64,000 nucleotides of DNA, from NCBI GenBank assembly GCA_011526045.1, contig WYBE01000042.1, positions 1 through 64,000 on the forward strand. Direction: 5' to 3'. Shown piece by piece: positions 52,336-63,040 of this stretch. Every line of letters starts with the position of its first letter. The stretch's first letter is position 1. A program made the translations under genes and the position numbers. The notes under the pieces are model-generated. The model had not been told where the DNA came from, did no database searches, and saw only the letters and a program-made list of their open reading frames with translations. The DNA comes from Nevskiales bacterium. Its GTDB lineage: Bacteria > Pseudomonadota > Gammaproteobacteria > Steroidobacterales > GCA-2729495.

Positions 52336-53253
52336 TCAGCCGGTCGACGCATCGACCGGCTGTCGGCCGGTGGCCGGCGTGCCGGCCAGTAGTGCCCAGC
52401 CGGCGAGCTCGCCTGACGGGCGCAGGTCCAGCCACGGCCGGCAGCCGGTTCTGACCTGCGACGTCTGCGACGTCAGAATACCGCTCAGTGCAACATGCGC
52501 GCCAGCCCGGCAGTGGCCGTGCAGCGCAGGCGCCAATGCGATCAGCGTGCCGGCGAGAATGTTCGCGACCACGACATCGTGGTCGCCGGCGCAGGTCAAC
52601 TGCTCCGGCAGGGCGAGGCGCAGGCGCGATACGACGCCGTTGCGCGCGGCGTTCTCCCGGGTGGCCTGCAATGCCTGGGGATCGATGTCGAGCGCGGTGG
52701 CCGAACGTGCGCCCAGCGCCAGGGCGGCGATCGCCAGCACTCCCGAGCCGCAGCCGTAATCGAGCACCGCGAGCCCCGCGAGGGGCAACGTGGCGAGCCA
52801 TTGCAGGCACAGCGCGGTGCTGGGGTGGGAACCAGAGCCGAACGCGAGGCCCGGCTCGAGCGTCACGGCGACGCCGGCCGGATCGGGGCATGCGGCTCCG
52901 GTCGGGCAAATCCACAGTCGCGCGCCGAAGCGCTGCGGCACGAGTTGCTCGCGGAACTCGCGCACCCAGTCGCGCTCGACCAGCGTGGAAAACCCGATGG
53001 CCAGGGGCCCCGGCAGCAGCGGTTGCAGGCGTTCCCTGATGTCCTGCGCCGCGGTCCCGGCGGGCAACAGGGCGCTCACCTGCACCTGCGGCCACAGCGG
53101 CGTTGCGCCCGGCGCCGGCTCGAGGATCGGTTCTGCGCCCGGGTCGGCGAAGCTGATGGACAATGCGCCGAGGCCGAGCAGCGCGGCCTCGACGGCGTCT
53201 GCCGCGCCGGCCGGCACCGTCAGCTCGACCGTCAGCCAGTTTGCTACCGCCAC
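52336..53253 (-). CDS. prmA: Ribosomal protein L11 methyltransferase
   Basis: 305 aa, GTG start directly after the accC stop (1 bp between). N-terminal L11-recognition domain (WLTVELTVPAGAADAVEAAL), then SAM-binding domain with VTLEPGLAFGSGSHPSTALC, VLDYGCGSGVLAIAALALGA and DVVVANILAGTLIALAP (NPP-like N-I-L). It trimethylates ribosomal protein L11. Co-transcribed with accB-accC. Confidence 0.92.
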   Translation of the reverse strand: MAVANWLTVELTVPAGAADAVEAALLGLGALSISFADPGAEPILEPAPGATPLWPQVQVSALLPAGTAAQDIRERLQPLLPGPLAIGFSTLVERDWVREFREQLVPQRFGARLWICPTGAACPDPAGVAVTLEPGLAFGSGSHPSTALCLQWLATLPLAGLAVLDYGCGSGVLAIAALALGARSATALDIDPQALQATRENAARNGVVSRLRLALPEQLTCAGDHDVVVANILAGTLIALAPALHGHCRAGAHVALSGILTSQTSQVRTGCRPWLDLRPSGELAGWALLAGTPATGRQPVDASTG

Positions 53254-53254
53254 T

Positions 53255-54595
53255 TCAGAGGCCGAGGCGCTTTTCCAGGTAGTGGATATCCGTGCCGCCC
53301 GCCTTGAACGCCGAGTGCTGCATGAGTTCCAGGTGCAGCGGGATATTGGTCTTGATGCCGTCCACGACCATTTCGGTCAGCGCGACGTACATGCGGGCGA
53401 TGGCCGAGGCACGCGAATCGCTGTGCGCAATGATCTTCGCGATCATCGAGTCGTAGAAGGGCGGCACGACGTAGCCGCTGTAGAGATGGCTGTCGACGCG
53501 GATCCCGGGGCCGCCAGGCGGGTGCCACAGCTCGATCCGCCCCGGCGAGGGCAGGAAGGTCTTCGGATCCTCTGCGTTGATGCGGCACTCGATCGCGTGG
53601 CCGCGGATGGCGAGATCCTCCTGGCTTAAGGACAGCTTCTCGCCTGCGGCGATGCGCAGCTGCTCGCGCACGATGTCCACGCCGGTGATCATCTCGGTGA
53701 CCGGGTGCTCGACCTGCAACCGGGTGTTCATCTCGATGAAGTAGAACTTGCCGTCCTGGAACAGGAACTCGAAGGTGCCGGCGCTGCGGTAGCCGATTTC
53801 CAGGCAGGCCTGGACGCAGCGCTCGCCCATGCTGCGACGCAACTCTTCGCTGATCCCGGGTGCCGGGGCTTCTTCGATCACCTTCTGGTGGCGGCGCTGC
53901 ATGGAGCAGTCGCGCTCGAACAGGTAGACGGCGTTGCCCTTGCCGTCGGCGAGCAACTGGAACTCGATATGCCGCGGCCTGGCGAGGAATTTCTCCATGT
54001 ACACGGTGTCGTTGCCGAACGCGGCCCGCGCCTCGACCTTGGTCACCGACACTGCGTTGGCGAGCGAGGCCTCGGTGTGCACGACGCGCATGCCGCGCCC
54101 GCCGCCGCCCGCCGCCGCCTTGATGATGACCGGGTAGCCGATGTCCCTCGCCAGGCGCTGGTTCTCTTCGATCTGGTCGCCGAGCGGCCCGTCCGAGCCC
54201 GGCACGGTCGGCACGCCGGCCTTGCGCATGGTTTCCTTCGCCGAGATCTTGTCGCCCATCAGGCGTATCACGTCGGGCGGCGGTCCGACGAACACGAAGC
54301 CGGAATTCTCGACCCGTTCGGCGAAATCGGCGTTCTCCGAGAGAAAGCCGAAACCGGGATGGATGCCCTCGGCGTCGGTGACCTCGGCGGCGCTGATGAT
54401 GGCCGGCATGTTCAGGTAGCTGCGGGCGGAGGGCGGCGGGCCAATACAGACGGTCTCGTCGGCCAGCAGCACGTGCTTGAGGCTCGCATCGGCCGTCGAA
54501 TGGACCGCAACTGTCTTGATGCCGAGTTCCCGGCAGGCACGCTGAATGCGCAGCGCGACTTCGCCGCGATTGGCTATGAGGATCTTGTCGAGCAT
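53255..54595 (-). CDS. accC: Biotin carboxylase subunit of acetyl-CoA carboxylase
   Basis: 446 aa from ATG 54595. [20 protein letters not shown] (2-21), GYGFLSEN-like [18 protein letters not shown]-grasp loop [35 protein letters not shown], and [20 protein letters not shown] with the catalytic Glu and Arg. It carboxylates biotin on AccB, the first step of fatty acid synthesis. It follows accB by 31 bp. Confidence 0.96.
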   Translation of the reverse strand: MLDKILIANRGEVALRIQRACRELGIKTVAVHSTADASLKHVLLADETVCIGPPPSARSYLNMPAIISAAEVTDAEGIHPGFGFLSENADFAERVENSGFVFVGPPPDVIRLMGDKISAKETMRKAGVPTVPGSDGPLGDQIEENQRLARDIGYPVIIKAAAGGGGRGMRVVHTEASLANAVSVTKVEARAAFGNDTVYMEKFLARPRHIEFQLLADGKGNAVYLFERDCSMQRRHQKVIEEAPAPGISEELRRSMGERCVQACLEIGYRSAGTFEFLFQDGKFYFIEMNTRLQVEHPVTEMITGVDIVREQLRIAAGEKLSLSQEDLAIRGHAIECRINAEDPKTFLPSPGRIELWHPPGGPGIRVDSHLYSGYVVPPFYDSMIAKIIAHSDSRASAIARMYVALTEMVVDGIKTNIPLHLELMQHSAFKAGGTDIHYLEKRLGL

Positions 54596-54626
54596 TTCGG
54601 AGAGTAGGGGGGGCGGGGCTCTGTGC

Positions 54627-55106
54627 TTACTGGATGATGAAGAGCGTCTGGCCGAATTCGACCGGTTCGCCGTTGGTGGCGGCCACGGCGGCAATGCGCC
54701 CGGCCTTGTCCGCTTCGATCTGGTTCATCATCTTCATCGCTTCGATGATGCACAGCGTATCGCCAGCCTTGACTTCACTGCCGACTTTCACGAAGGGGTC
54801 CCCGCCGGGGGTGGCCGCTTCATAGAAGGTGCCGACCATGGGGGAGACGACCTTGTGGCCGGGTATATCCGGCTCGTTCTTGCCGCCTGCCGTCGTCGGC
54901 GAAATCGCGGCGGGTGAGTCGCTGCGACCCGGCGGCGGCAGTGCTGCGGCGCCGGCTGGTGCAGCCGCGACGGCAATGTGCTGGACGGCGCCCCCGGTGG
55001 AATAGCGGCTGATGCGGACCGATTCCTCGCCTTCCGAGATCTCCAGTTCGGCGATGCCGGATTCCTCCAGCAGTTCGATGAGTTTCTTGACCTTGCGTAT
55101 GTCCAT
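54627..55106 (-). CDS. accB: Biotin carboxyl carrier protein
   Basis: 159 aa. [20 protein letters not shown] starts the N-terminal helix; a Pro/Ala-rich linker (about 40-85) follows; the biotinyl domain has the lysine in [18 protein letters not shown]. It carries carboxybiotin between AccC and the carboxyltransferase. Good AGGAG-like site (AAAGGAGCG). Order aroQ-accB-accC-prmA is conserved in gammaproteobacteria. Confidence 0.95.
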   Translation of the reverse strand: MDIRKVKKLIELLEESGIAELEISEGEESVRISRYSTGGAVQHIAVAAAPAGAAALPPPGRSDSPAAISPTTAGGKNEPDIPGHKVVSPMVGTFYEAATPGGDPFVKVGSEVKAGDTLCIIEAMKMMNQIEADKAGRIAAVAATNGEPVEFGQTLFIIQ

Positions 55107-55132
55107 GGACAGCGCTCCTTTCGGCGCCGGCG

Positions 55133-55579
55133 CTACGGGGCCGGCGGTTGCAGCCGGTGGTCGGCGGCTCGCAGCGCCAGTCCATAGCCGAGCGGCCCCA
55201 GGCCCGTGATCGTGCCGACCGCGATGTCGGCGAAATAGGAGTGACGGCGGAACTCTTCGCGCGCGTGCACGTTGCTGATGTGGATCTCGATGAACGGGAT
55301 GCCGACCGCGAGCAGGGCGTCGCGCAGGGCAATGCTGGTGTGCGTCAGCGCCCCGGGATTGATCAGTATGAAATCGGCCTGCCCGGAAGCCGCCTGTACG
55401 CGATCGACCAACTCGGCTTCGGCATTGCTCTGGAAGGTGTCGAGGTCATGGCCGAGGCTTGCTGCAAGCGCACGGGTGTCGCGCTCGATGTCGGCAAGCG
55501 TAGTACGGCCGTACAGCCCCGGTTCCCGGGTGCCGAGCAGGTTGAGATTCGGTCCATTGACCAGCAGGATGCGGGCCAT
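55133..55579 (-). CDS. aroQ: Type II 3-dehydroquinate dehydratase
   Basis: 148 aa. [20 protein letters not shown] (4-23, with the catalytic Arg and Tyr), [31 protein letters not shown], and [19 protein letters not shown] with the catalytic His. It converts 3-dehydroquinate to 3-dehydroshikimate in the shikimate pathway. Immediately precedes accB (26 bp). Confidence 0.94.
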   Translation of the reverse strand: MARILLVNGPNLNLLGTREPGLYGRTTLADIERDTRALAASLGHDLDTFQSNAEAELVDRVQAASGQADFILINPGALTHTSIALRDALLAVGIPFIEIHISNVHAREEFRRHSYFADIAVGTITGLGPLGYGLALRAADHRLQPPAP

Positions 55580-55668
55580 CCGTGCGCCATCCCCAAGCGT
55601 TTCCCGCAGATGGCGGCAAGTTTAACGACTTTGGCGGCAAATAGAAGTAATTTTGTGTGGAGCCGGAC

Positions 55669-56301
55669 TCAGTTGCCGGTACTTGGAGCCGGGGCGTCCA
55701 GTGGGGCCAGCGCCGCGGTTGCGGCGGCGGCGTCGAGTTCGCCGGTTTTCAGCCGGTCGAGCACCGAGGTGATCAGCCGGATGTCGTCGAGGTCGATTTC
55801 CCCCATGTGCATCTTCAGCACCCGCCCGCCGGGGGCGGCGATCACGGTCAGCGGCAGGCCGACGAACTCCGGGCCAAACGATTCGGCGGCCGCCATGGCT
55901 TCGGTCTCGCCGAACAGGATCGGGTACGTCACGCCGGTTTCGGCCACGAAGCGGCGCACCGGATCCTCGCGGTCGATGGCTATGCCGACCACCGCCGGCC
56001 CGCGCCCGCCACGCTCCTGGTGCAACTGTTCGAGCAGCGGCATCTCGCGACGGCAGGGGGCGCACCAGGTCGCCCAGAAATTGAGCACCAGCGAATCCGA
56101 TGTCCATTCGTGCAGAGACCGGGTGGTGCCGCTGAGATCCGGCAGGCGCACATCCGGCACCTCCACCGCGGTGGCGGGTGCGGCCGGCGCCGTTGGCAGC
56201 GGCGGTGGCGATTGCCGCAGCGACCAGTACGCGCGGCCGGCAAAAAAACCGCCGACCACGCAGAGCGCAACGAGCAGCAGCAGCCGACCGGTCGAGCCCA
56301 T
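55669..56301 (-). CDS. TlpA-like periplasmic thiol-disulfide protein
   Basis: 210 aa. An uncleaved signal/anchor (6-24, RLLLLVALCVVGGFFAGRAY), a Pro-rich linker, then a thioredoxin fold with LNFWATWCAPCRREMPLLEQ (active site CAPC), GVTYPILFGE and GLPLTVIAAPGGRVL (cis-Pro). It probably reduces disulfides of periplasmic proteins such as apocytochromes, taking electrons from DsbD, whose gene ends 5 bp upstream in the same operon (inference from order). Confidence 0.85.
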   Translation of the reverse strand: MGSTGRLLLLVALCVVGGFFAGRAYWSLRQSPPPLPTAPAAPATAVEVPDVRLPDLSGTTRSLHEWTSDSLVLNFWATWCAPCRREMPLLEQLHQERGGRGPAVVGIAIDREDPVRRFVAETGVTYPILFGETEAMAAAESFGPEFVGLPLTVIAAPGGRVLKMHMGEIDLDDIRLITSVLDRLKTGELDAAAATAALAPLDAPAPSTGN

Positions 56302-56305
56302 GCGG

Positions 56306-58552
56306 TCAGCGGCCGAAGGCGCTGCGGACGTGGGCGGAGAAGGCCGCCGCGTTCTTGAAGCCGACTACGCGGTGGCCGTCACGTTCGCGTCCGTCGGTAC
56401 CAAAGAACACGATGGTGGGGGGCCCGAAGATGCCGAAATGCTCGAGCAGCGCCTGATCGGCCTGGTCGTTGGCGGTGATATCCGCCTGCAGCAGCACCGC
56501 GCCGTCGAGTGCCGCGCGGACTTCCGGGGTCGAGAACGTGTAACGCTCCATCTCGATGCAGGATGCACACCAGTCGGCGTAGAAGTCCAGCATCAGGGGC
56601 TGATTGGCCGCGCTGGCCGCGGCGGCTGCCGCCTGGAAGTCGGCCACGGTCTTGACCGGGCGAAACGGCAGGCTGGTCACCTCGGCGCTGCCAGCGCCAC
56701 CGCCTCCGCCGCTGAACACTTCGAGCGGGCGCAGCGGGTCATGGCCGCCGGCCAGTGCGCCGGCGAGCAGCGCGACCCCGTAGGATGCCGCGAGCAGCCC
56801 GGCGCCCTTGGCGAGCGTGCGCGGGACTCCGGCCACACCGTCGAGCCGCTCGAAGGCGCCGAGGAACACGCCGGCCATGAACACCAGCACCGCCCACAGC
56901 ACCATGGTGATCGCATCGGGCAGGATCCGGTCGATCATCCACACGGCGAGCCCGAGCATCATGAAGCCGAACGCGCCCTTGACCTTGTTCATCCACGCGC
57001 CCGCCTTGGGCAGCAGCCGCCCGGCGGACGTCCCGATCAGCAACAGCGGCAGGCCCATGCCGAGCGACAGTGCGAACAGGGCCAGTGCGCCGCGCGTCAC
57101 ATCCCCGGTTTTGGCGATCACGGTGAGTGCGGCGACCAGCGGTGGCGCCACGCAGGTGGTGACCACCAGCGCCGAAAGCGCGCCCATTGCGGCCGTCCCG
57201 AAGAACGTGCCGGTCTTCTGGCGCCCGCTCGCCGCATCGATCCGGTTCACGAGCACGGCCGGAAGGCGCAGCTCGTAGGCGCCGAACATCGCGAGCGCCA
57301 TGCCCACGAACAACGTCGCCACCGCGATGGTGACCCAGGTCTGCTGCAGGGCTGCCTGGATCTGCTGGCCGGCGGCCGCGAAGATCGCGCCGGCGGCGGT
57401 GTAGGTCAGCGCCATGCCGAGCACGAAGGTCAGGGACAGCGCGAAGGCCCGACCGGTAGTCACGTTCTTGCCCTGGCCCACGATGATGCCTGACAGGATC
57501 GGGACCATCGGCAGGCAGCAGGGCGTGAACGACAGCAGTACCCCGAGTCCTGCAAAGGTCAGCATGACCAGCGCGAGGTTGCCGGTGCCGATCATGCCGG
57601 CCAACTGGTCCTGCTCCGAAACCATCGGCGCGCTGCCCGCAGCGTTCGCCACCGCCGCCGTGTCGCCGGCGAGCGTGCTGATCGCGCCCGGGCCGGTGGC
57701 GGCGGAGACGCTGAGCCGCACGGTCTGGGGCGGATAGCAGATGCTGTTTTCCTTGCAGCCCTGGTAGGAGACGCGCAGTTGCAGCGGATCGGCGCTGCCC
57801 GTCACGTCGAGCTCAGCCGACACTTCCTCGAAAAATACGGTGGTCTGCCCGAAATACTCATCTTCCTTGGGCACTCCCGCCGGCAAACGCGGGGTGCCAA
57901 GAGTGATGCCCGGGCTTTCGCTCTCGATCTTCAGGCTGTCGCGATAGAGGTAATAGCCCTCCGCAATCAGCCACTGCACGCGCAGGAGCCGGGCGCTGGG
58001 CATGGCCGCACTGACGCGGAACGCCCGTTCCGGCGGCAGCGGCGCAGCAGGCGCGGCAGCGCCGCCGAGCACACTGGCGATGGAGCGGCCCGCGGGGGGC
58101 GCGGCCTGGCTCGTATCGAGCACCACCGGGGCGATCCATTTCTGCGGCGGGTAACACAGCCCGATGTCGGCGCAGCCCTGCGAACGGATCTCGAGATCCA
58201 GCCGACCTGGTCCCGCCTCCCGCACCGGGATTCGCACCACCGCCTCGTTGCGATAGATGTGCATGTCGCCGAAAAACTCGTCGTGGTAGGGTTTTCCGGC
58301 CGGCATCTGCGCATCGCCGAGGACGACACCCGGCGTTTTCGTCGCGAACGACATGCGCTCTTTATAGAGGTAGTAATCAGGCTCGATCGTCCAGCGCACG
58401 ACGATGTCGCCCTCGCTGGTGCTCACCTCGTAACGGAATGCCTCTTCCGGGCGCAGTACCTGCGGCTCGCCGGCAGCCCATGCCATTGCCCATGCGAGCA
58501 GCAGTGTCAGGCACGTAACGATGCGGCCGGGTTGGCGGAGCGGGTGCATCAT
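56306..58552 (-). CDS. dsbD: Thiol:disulfide interchange protein DsbD with duplicated N-terminal domain
   Basis: 748 aa from ATG 58552 (overlapping the cutA stop), against about 565 in E. coli. Signal peptide 1-27. Two tandem nDsbD domains: one near 30-145 with CADIGLCYPP (C127, C133), a second near 175-290 with CKENSICYPP (C266, C272). The eight-helix membrane core follows (FTPCCLPMVPILSG with C345; VTTCVAPPLVAAL with C467), then the thioredoxin-like end with FYADWCASCIEMERYTF (C662, C665). It moves electrons from cytoplasmic thioredoxin to periplasmic acceptors. Both nDsbD copies keep their cysteines. Confidence 0.92.
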   Translation of the reverse strand: MMHPLRQPGRIVTCLTLLLAWAMAWAAGEPQVLRPEEAFRYEVSTSEGDIVVRWTIEPDYYLYKERMSFATKTPGVVLGDAQMPAGKPYHDEFFGDMHIYRNEAVVRIPVREAGPGRLDLEIRSQGCADIGLCYPPQKWIAPVVLDTSQAAPPAGRSIASVLGGAAAPAAPLPPERAFRVSAAMPSARLLRVQWLIAEGYYLYRDSLKIESESPGITLGTPRLPAGVPKEDEYFGQTTVFFEEVSAELDVTGSADPLQLRVSYQGCKENSICYPPQTVRLSVSAATGPGAISTLAGDTAAVANAAGSAPMVSEQDQLAGMIGTGNLALVMLTFAGLGVLLSFTPCCLPMVPILSGIIVGQGKNVTTGRAFALSLTFVLGMALTYTAAGAIFAAAGQQIQAALQQTWVTIAVATLFVGMALAMFGAYELRLPAVLVNRIDAASGRQKTGTFFGTAAMGALSALVVTTCVAPPLVAALTVIAKTGDVTRGALALFALSLGMGLPLLLIGTSAGRLLPKAGAWMNKVKGAFGFMMLGLAVWMIDRILPDAITMVLWAVLVFMAGVFLGAFERLDGVAGVPRTLAKGAGLLAASYGVALLAGALAGGHDPLRPLEVFSGGGGGAGSAEVTSLPFRPVKTVADFQAAAAAASAANQPLMLDFYADWCASCIEMERYTFSTPEVRAALDGAVLLQADITANDQADQALLEHFGIFGPPTIVFFGTDGRERDGHRVVGFKNAAAFSAHVRSAFGR

Positions 58553-58872
58553 GCGCCGGTGGCGTTCCTGATCCATTGCAGATAGGCCTCGGAGCCCGCG
58601 GCCAGGGTCAGGGCAATGATCTCGGGCACCTCGTACGGATGCAGGCGCCGCACGGCGACTTCCAGTTCCGGGAACCGGTTGCGGGTGGTCTTGATCAGCA
58701 GCAGCACTTCCTCTTCCTTTTCCAGGTGTCCCTGCCAGCGATACCAGGAATTGGCGCCCGGCAGCCGGGTCACGCAGGCGGCCAGATTCTGTTCAATCAG
58801 GATCGTGGCGATCTCGGCCGCCGTCCGGTTGTCCGGGCAGGTGCTGAGCACCAGGAGACAATCGTCCGCCAT
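58549..58872 (-). CDS. cutA: CutA-type divalent cation tolerance protein
   Basis: 107 aa from ATG 58872 with GAGGG upstream. LLVLSTCPDNRTAAEIATIL, NLAACVTRLPGANSWYRWQG, EEVLLLIKTTRNRFPELEVA and VRRLHPYEVPEIIAL are the full CutA1 pattern; the protein forms trimers related to PII. The role is uncertain despite the name. The stop overlaps the dsbD ATG, the usual cutA-dsbD arrangement. Confidence 0.93.
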   Translation of the reverse strand: MADDCLLVLSTCPDNRTAAEIATILIEQNLAACVTRLPGANSWYRWQGHLEKEEEVLLLIKTTRNRFPELEVAVRRLHPYEVPEIIALTLAAGSEAYLQWIRNATGA

Positions 58873-59019
58873 CTTAAATGCCCTCTTGCGCCGCGCAAGG
58901 AAGGATACCCGTGCCCCGCTCGGCCTGTCATGACGGGGTGCACACCGGCAGGCCCGCGGGGGGGGGGTGAGCAGGCGCCCGCCACGAGCCGGCCGTACAT
59001 GCCGGTAGCGGCCGGGGGC

Positions 59020-59047
59020 TTGCAATCGGCTTTTCGCTGACTACTAT
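59020..59047 (+). promoter_or_regulatory. Sigma-70 promoter of groESL
   Basis: TTGCAA (59020-59025) and TACTAT (59042-59047) are 16 bp apart. Transcription should start near 59054, inside the CIRCE element. No clear heat-shock sigma-32 promoter was noticed, so HrcA control may dominate. Confidence 0.6.
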
Positions 59048-59073
59048 TAGCACTCGTTTTTGGTGAGTGCTAA
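59047..59073. promoter_or_regulatory. CIRCE operator (HrcA binding site)
   Basis: TTAGCACTC, nine spacer bases, GAGTGCTAA: a perfect match to the CIRCE consensus. It covers the expected transcription start of groES, so HrcA bound here represses groESL until heat stress. hrcA is not in this window. Confidence 0.95.
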
Positions 59074-59129
59074 CGGCGCTCGAGTCCCGCATCGTACCGT
59101 TTTCATATGATTTTAAAGGAGTTTTTCCC

Positions 59130-59420
59130 ATGAAGATTCGTCCCCTTCATGATCGGGTGATCATCAAGCGGCTGGAAGAAGAGCGCAAATCGCCGGGCGG
59201 GATCGTGATCCCGGATACCGCGACCGAGAAGCCCGTGCGCGGCAAAGTGATTGCCGTGGGCAGCGGCCGCATTACCGAGAAGGGCGAAGTCCGCCCGCTC
59301 GACATCAAGAAGGGCGACACGGTGCTGTTCGGCAAGTACAGCGGCACCGAAGTCAAGGTGGATGGCGAAGACCTGGTCGTGATGCGCGAAGACGACATCA
59401 TGGCCGTGATCGAGGGCTGA
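59130..59420 (+). CDS. groES: Co-chaperonin GroES
   Basis: 96 aa from ATG 59130 with a strong AAAGGAG site. [20 protein letters not shown], the mobile loop [15 protein letters not shown], and DDIMAVIEG at the end. It forms the heptameric lid of the GroEL chamber. An upstream in-frame start at 59067 is rejected because it falls inside CIRCE. Confidence 0.97.
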   Translation: MKIRPLHDRVIIKRLEEERKSPGGIVIPDTATEKPVRGKVIAVGSGRITEKGEVRPLDIKKGDTVLFGKYSGTEVKVDGEDLVVMREDDIMAVIEG

Positions 59421-59480
59421 AGCCCGCCGGTCGCCACGACACATTCGGATTCACGGAAACTTTTCACGAGAGGTAAATGA

Positions 59481-61115
<1,635 letters not shown>

Positions 61116-61144
61116 GTCTCGACGCCTGCTTCAGGCGTCCAGCG

Positions 61145-61175
61145 AAAAAGCCCCGCTTCGGCGGGGCTTTTTTTT
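61145..61175 (+). terminator. Rho-independent terminator of groESL
   Basis: Stem GCCCCGC (61150-61156), loop TTCG, stem GCGGGGC (61161-61167), then eight T; preceded by AAAAA, so the stem can extend by A-T pairs. It starts 29 bp after the groEL stop. Confidence 0.95.
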
Positions 61176-61238
61176 GGTTCATCGCCGATCTGCGGGAATG
61201 TCGTGGATTACTGGTGGAGGATGCGCTGGTCCCGCCCG

Positions 61239-61336
61239 CCGGCGCGTGCCGCTCCTCGCACGTCCCTGTGCTCGTCGCTATGGGTTGCGCCGGTTGCTGC
61301 CCTCCTGGCAACCGGCTCCACACATGCACGCGCCGG
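61239..61336 (+). repeat. Structured dispersed element, copy B (98 bp)
   Basis: Perfect 11-bp complementary ends CCGGCGCGTGC (61239-61249) and GCACGCGCCGG (61326-61336). The internal hairpin has 9-bp arms GCCGGTTGC (61289-61297) and GCAACCGGC (61308-61316) around 10 nt. It is nearly identical in sequence, length and orientation to 40729-40826; the stem differences are compensatory. It lies 63 bp after the groEL terminator. The remaining spacer to 61529 is GC-rich and shows nothing recognisable. Confidence 0.75.
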
Positions 61337-61529
61337 GCACCGGGATGGACTGCAGTCCCGACCCGGCCCCGGTCAGGCAACGCGTTCGATACATCACCGA
61401 ACGTCGCGGTGAGTGCCGCCGCGCGAGGATGCCAGGCGCCGCCCGACCGCGGATCACGTCCGCGCCGCTCGCCTGATCGGCGGCGCCCGGCTTTTCGGTC
61501 GGAGAACGCGCGAACGCCGACGAAGGGCG

Positions 61530-62018
61530 CTACTTTTCTTTCTCGCTCTCTCCGTCCCCCAGCTTCTGCAGGTAGAAGGTTAGCGCGGCGATCACCAGTG
61601 CGAGCGCCGCGCCGAACGCGAGCAGGTCGCGCGTGCCATCCCACGCTACCGCCTCCTTCAGGAACAGCACCGCCAGCACCGCGATCACGACGCTCACCAG
61701 GTGCCCCTTGAGGTCGTCGAGGTTCTGGATGAGCAGCCACTTCGGCAGCGGCAGTCGGTCGTCGACGAACAGCGCGTAGAGTCCGAGACTGATGATGTAG
61801 AGCGCGATCGCGATCAGGAACACGTCGACCGCCTCGATCAGGCCCACGGCGAAGATCTTGGCCGCCTTCGCCGACACGTCGCCGGCCTGCACGATGCCCA
61901 CGAGCGTCTCTCCGATCACGAACGCCTCGTAGACGATCAGCGCCGATGACCCGATGAGGGTGCCGAGGACCGCGATGAGGGTGATGAAGCGGCTGGAGGC
62001 GAGGATCGAGCGCAGCAT
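61530..62018 (-). CDS. YqhA/UPF0114 family membrane protein
   Basis: 162 aa from ATG 62018; the family begins at this point (LRSILASSRFITLIAVLGTL). Three or four membrane helices: about 7-32, 55-82 (KIFAVGLIEAVDVFLIAIAL), 108-127 (HLVSVVIAVLAVLFLKEAV) and 133-152. The segment PKWLLIQNLDDLKGHL is characteristic. Inner membrane, function unknown. The C terminus is charged (GDGESEKEK). The promoter should lie in the spacer to the right. Confidence 0.85.
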   Translation of the reverse strand: MLRSILASSRFITLIAVLGTLIGSSALIVYEAFVIGETLVGIVQAGDVSAKAAKIFAVGLIEAVDVFLIAIALYIISLGLYALFVDDRLPLPKWLLIQNLDDLKGHLVSVVIAVLAVLFLKEAVAWDGTRDLLAFGAALALVIAALTFYLQKLGDGESEKEK

Positions 62019-62113
62019 AGGTCCTCGACGTGCAACTGCAGCGATGCTAGCACGGTGGACGGCATCGGATCGATTCCGCATCGTCCTGCTGCAGCACCGG
62101 CATCACGCCGGCA

Positions 62114-62263
62114 ATGGCGATGCGCCTGCCGGGTGTCGGTTCGCAATACCTGCTCGCGACGCCGCAGAACTACCCGCGCGCCGGCAGCCAGAACTATCCG
62201 TCGCCGGCGGCCGACGCGAACGCCGACGGCTCGACCACTGTCTACTTCGGCCCGCGGCAGCCC
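62114..62263 (+). pseudogene. Relic of a DUF1254/DUF1214 protein (C-terminal part)
   Basis: About 50 codons read LLATPQNYPRAGSQNYPSPA, then ADANADGSTTVYFGPRQPAG. This is the segment of the DUF1214 domain just before the conserved NWIQT and LRLYSP motifs. Those motifs and the whole N-terminal DUF1254 part are missing. The rest of the spacer 62019-62416 holds nothing else recognisable. Confidence 0.6.
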
Positions 62264-62416
62264 GCTGGCGCGCAAGCCAAAGCGCCCTCAGAGGGCGTCG
62301 CCGATTGGCTCGGCGCCGCGATATCCGCCAGGGTCTCCAGGAAATGGTGCCCGCGCATCTGATTATTTGAATGCGACATGGTCTGGGCCGATTCGTGCGT
62401 CGGCCTTCCGAAGGCC

Positions 62417-62818
62417 TCACACCGGCTGAAACCGCAGGCCAGGCTCCATCCGCGCCAGCAATTCATAATCGCGGTCGTCATGCAGCAAAGCGACGCCGTG
62501 CTCGACAGCGATGCACGCGACGAGGCAATCGTGCGGACTGCGCGGCGTGAAGCCCTGCCCGCGACACCGCACATAAAGCTCGGCGGCAGAGGCGTAGGTC
62601 GCTACCGGGTGCTGCGGAAGCAAAAAGGGAAGTGTGCTGAAGTGGGCCCGTAGCGTCGTGAATCGCTCTGGCGATGCGGCCCCCTGCAGGATCTCCTGAT
62701 AGATCACTGGCGTCAGGCTCGCTTCGTCACGCGCGATCAACCGACGCAGGACTCCAGTTGGCGCGGTATCCCTCTCGCGCAACAGGTCAATCCAGACGGA
62801 GCTATCGACGAGAACCAC
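62417..62818 (-). CDS. vapC: PIN-domain toxin VapC
   Basis: 133 aa, GTG start. The PIN fold has VLVDSSVWIDLLRERDTAPT (first Asp, D5), a conserved Glu in VIYQEILQGAASPE, and SPHDCLVACIAVEHGVALLH with a second Asp (HDxxxA), then DDRDYELLA. The four acidic residues needed for the RNase site appear present. It should cleave tRNA or rRNA when free of VapB. It overlaps vapB by 17 bp. Confidence 0.88.
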   Translation of the reverse strand: MVLVDSSVWIDLLRERDTAPTGVLRRLIARDEASLTPVIYQEILQGAASPERFTTLRAHFSTLPFLLPQHPVATYASAAELYVRCRGQGFTPRSPHDCLVACIAVEHGVALLHDDRDYELLARMEPGLRFQPV

Positions 62819-63020
62819 GGTTCATGCCTGCCCGCACTGCTCGCACGTCGTAGTCGGGTGCGATGAGGTCCTGGCCGACCAGGGCGAGCACATTCTTCCG
62901 TCGCCGCCGGTTTACCAGTTCCCGCAGCGCAAGGTCCACGGCCTCCCGCATGCTACGGGCCTTGGTGAGCCGCATGGCTTCTGCGACCAGCCGGTCGTCG
63001 AGCACGATGTTAGTCCGCAT
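62802..63020 (-). CDS. vapB: Antitoxin VapB (type II TA, ribbon-helix-helix type)
   Basis: 72 aa from ATG 63020, with GGAGG seven bases upstream. RTNIVLDDRLVAEAMRLTKA, then SMREAVDLALRELVNRRRRK is the VapB pattern of DUF2191/RHH antitoxins: an N-terminal strand for DNA binding and a C-terminal tail (VGQDLIAPDYDVRAVRAG) that blocks VapC. It binds its own operator at 63021-63040 (inference). A longer frame upstream is not used because the palindrome and SD lie before this ATG. Confidence 0.87.
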   Translation of the reverse strand: MRTNIVLDDRLVAEAMRLTKARSMREAVDLALRELVNRRRRKNVLALVGQDLIAPDYDVRAVRAGMNRGSRR

Positions 63021-63040
63021 ATACACCTCCGAATGTGTAT
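63021..63040. promoter_or_regulatory. Inverted repeat before vapB (operator candidate)
   Basis: ATACAC (63021-63026) and GTGTAT (63035-63040) are inverted copies separated by 8 bp. The spacer contains the complement of the vapB GGAGG site. The location directly at the start of a TA operon fits binding by the VapB ribbon-helix-helix dimer. Confidence 0.55.

Noticed and set aside
55148..57493. 781-codon open frame on the plus strand
   Set aside because: Antisense to aroQ, the TlpA-like gene and dsbD, all firmly identified; composition is that of a shadow.
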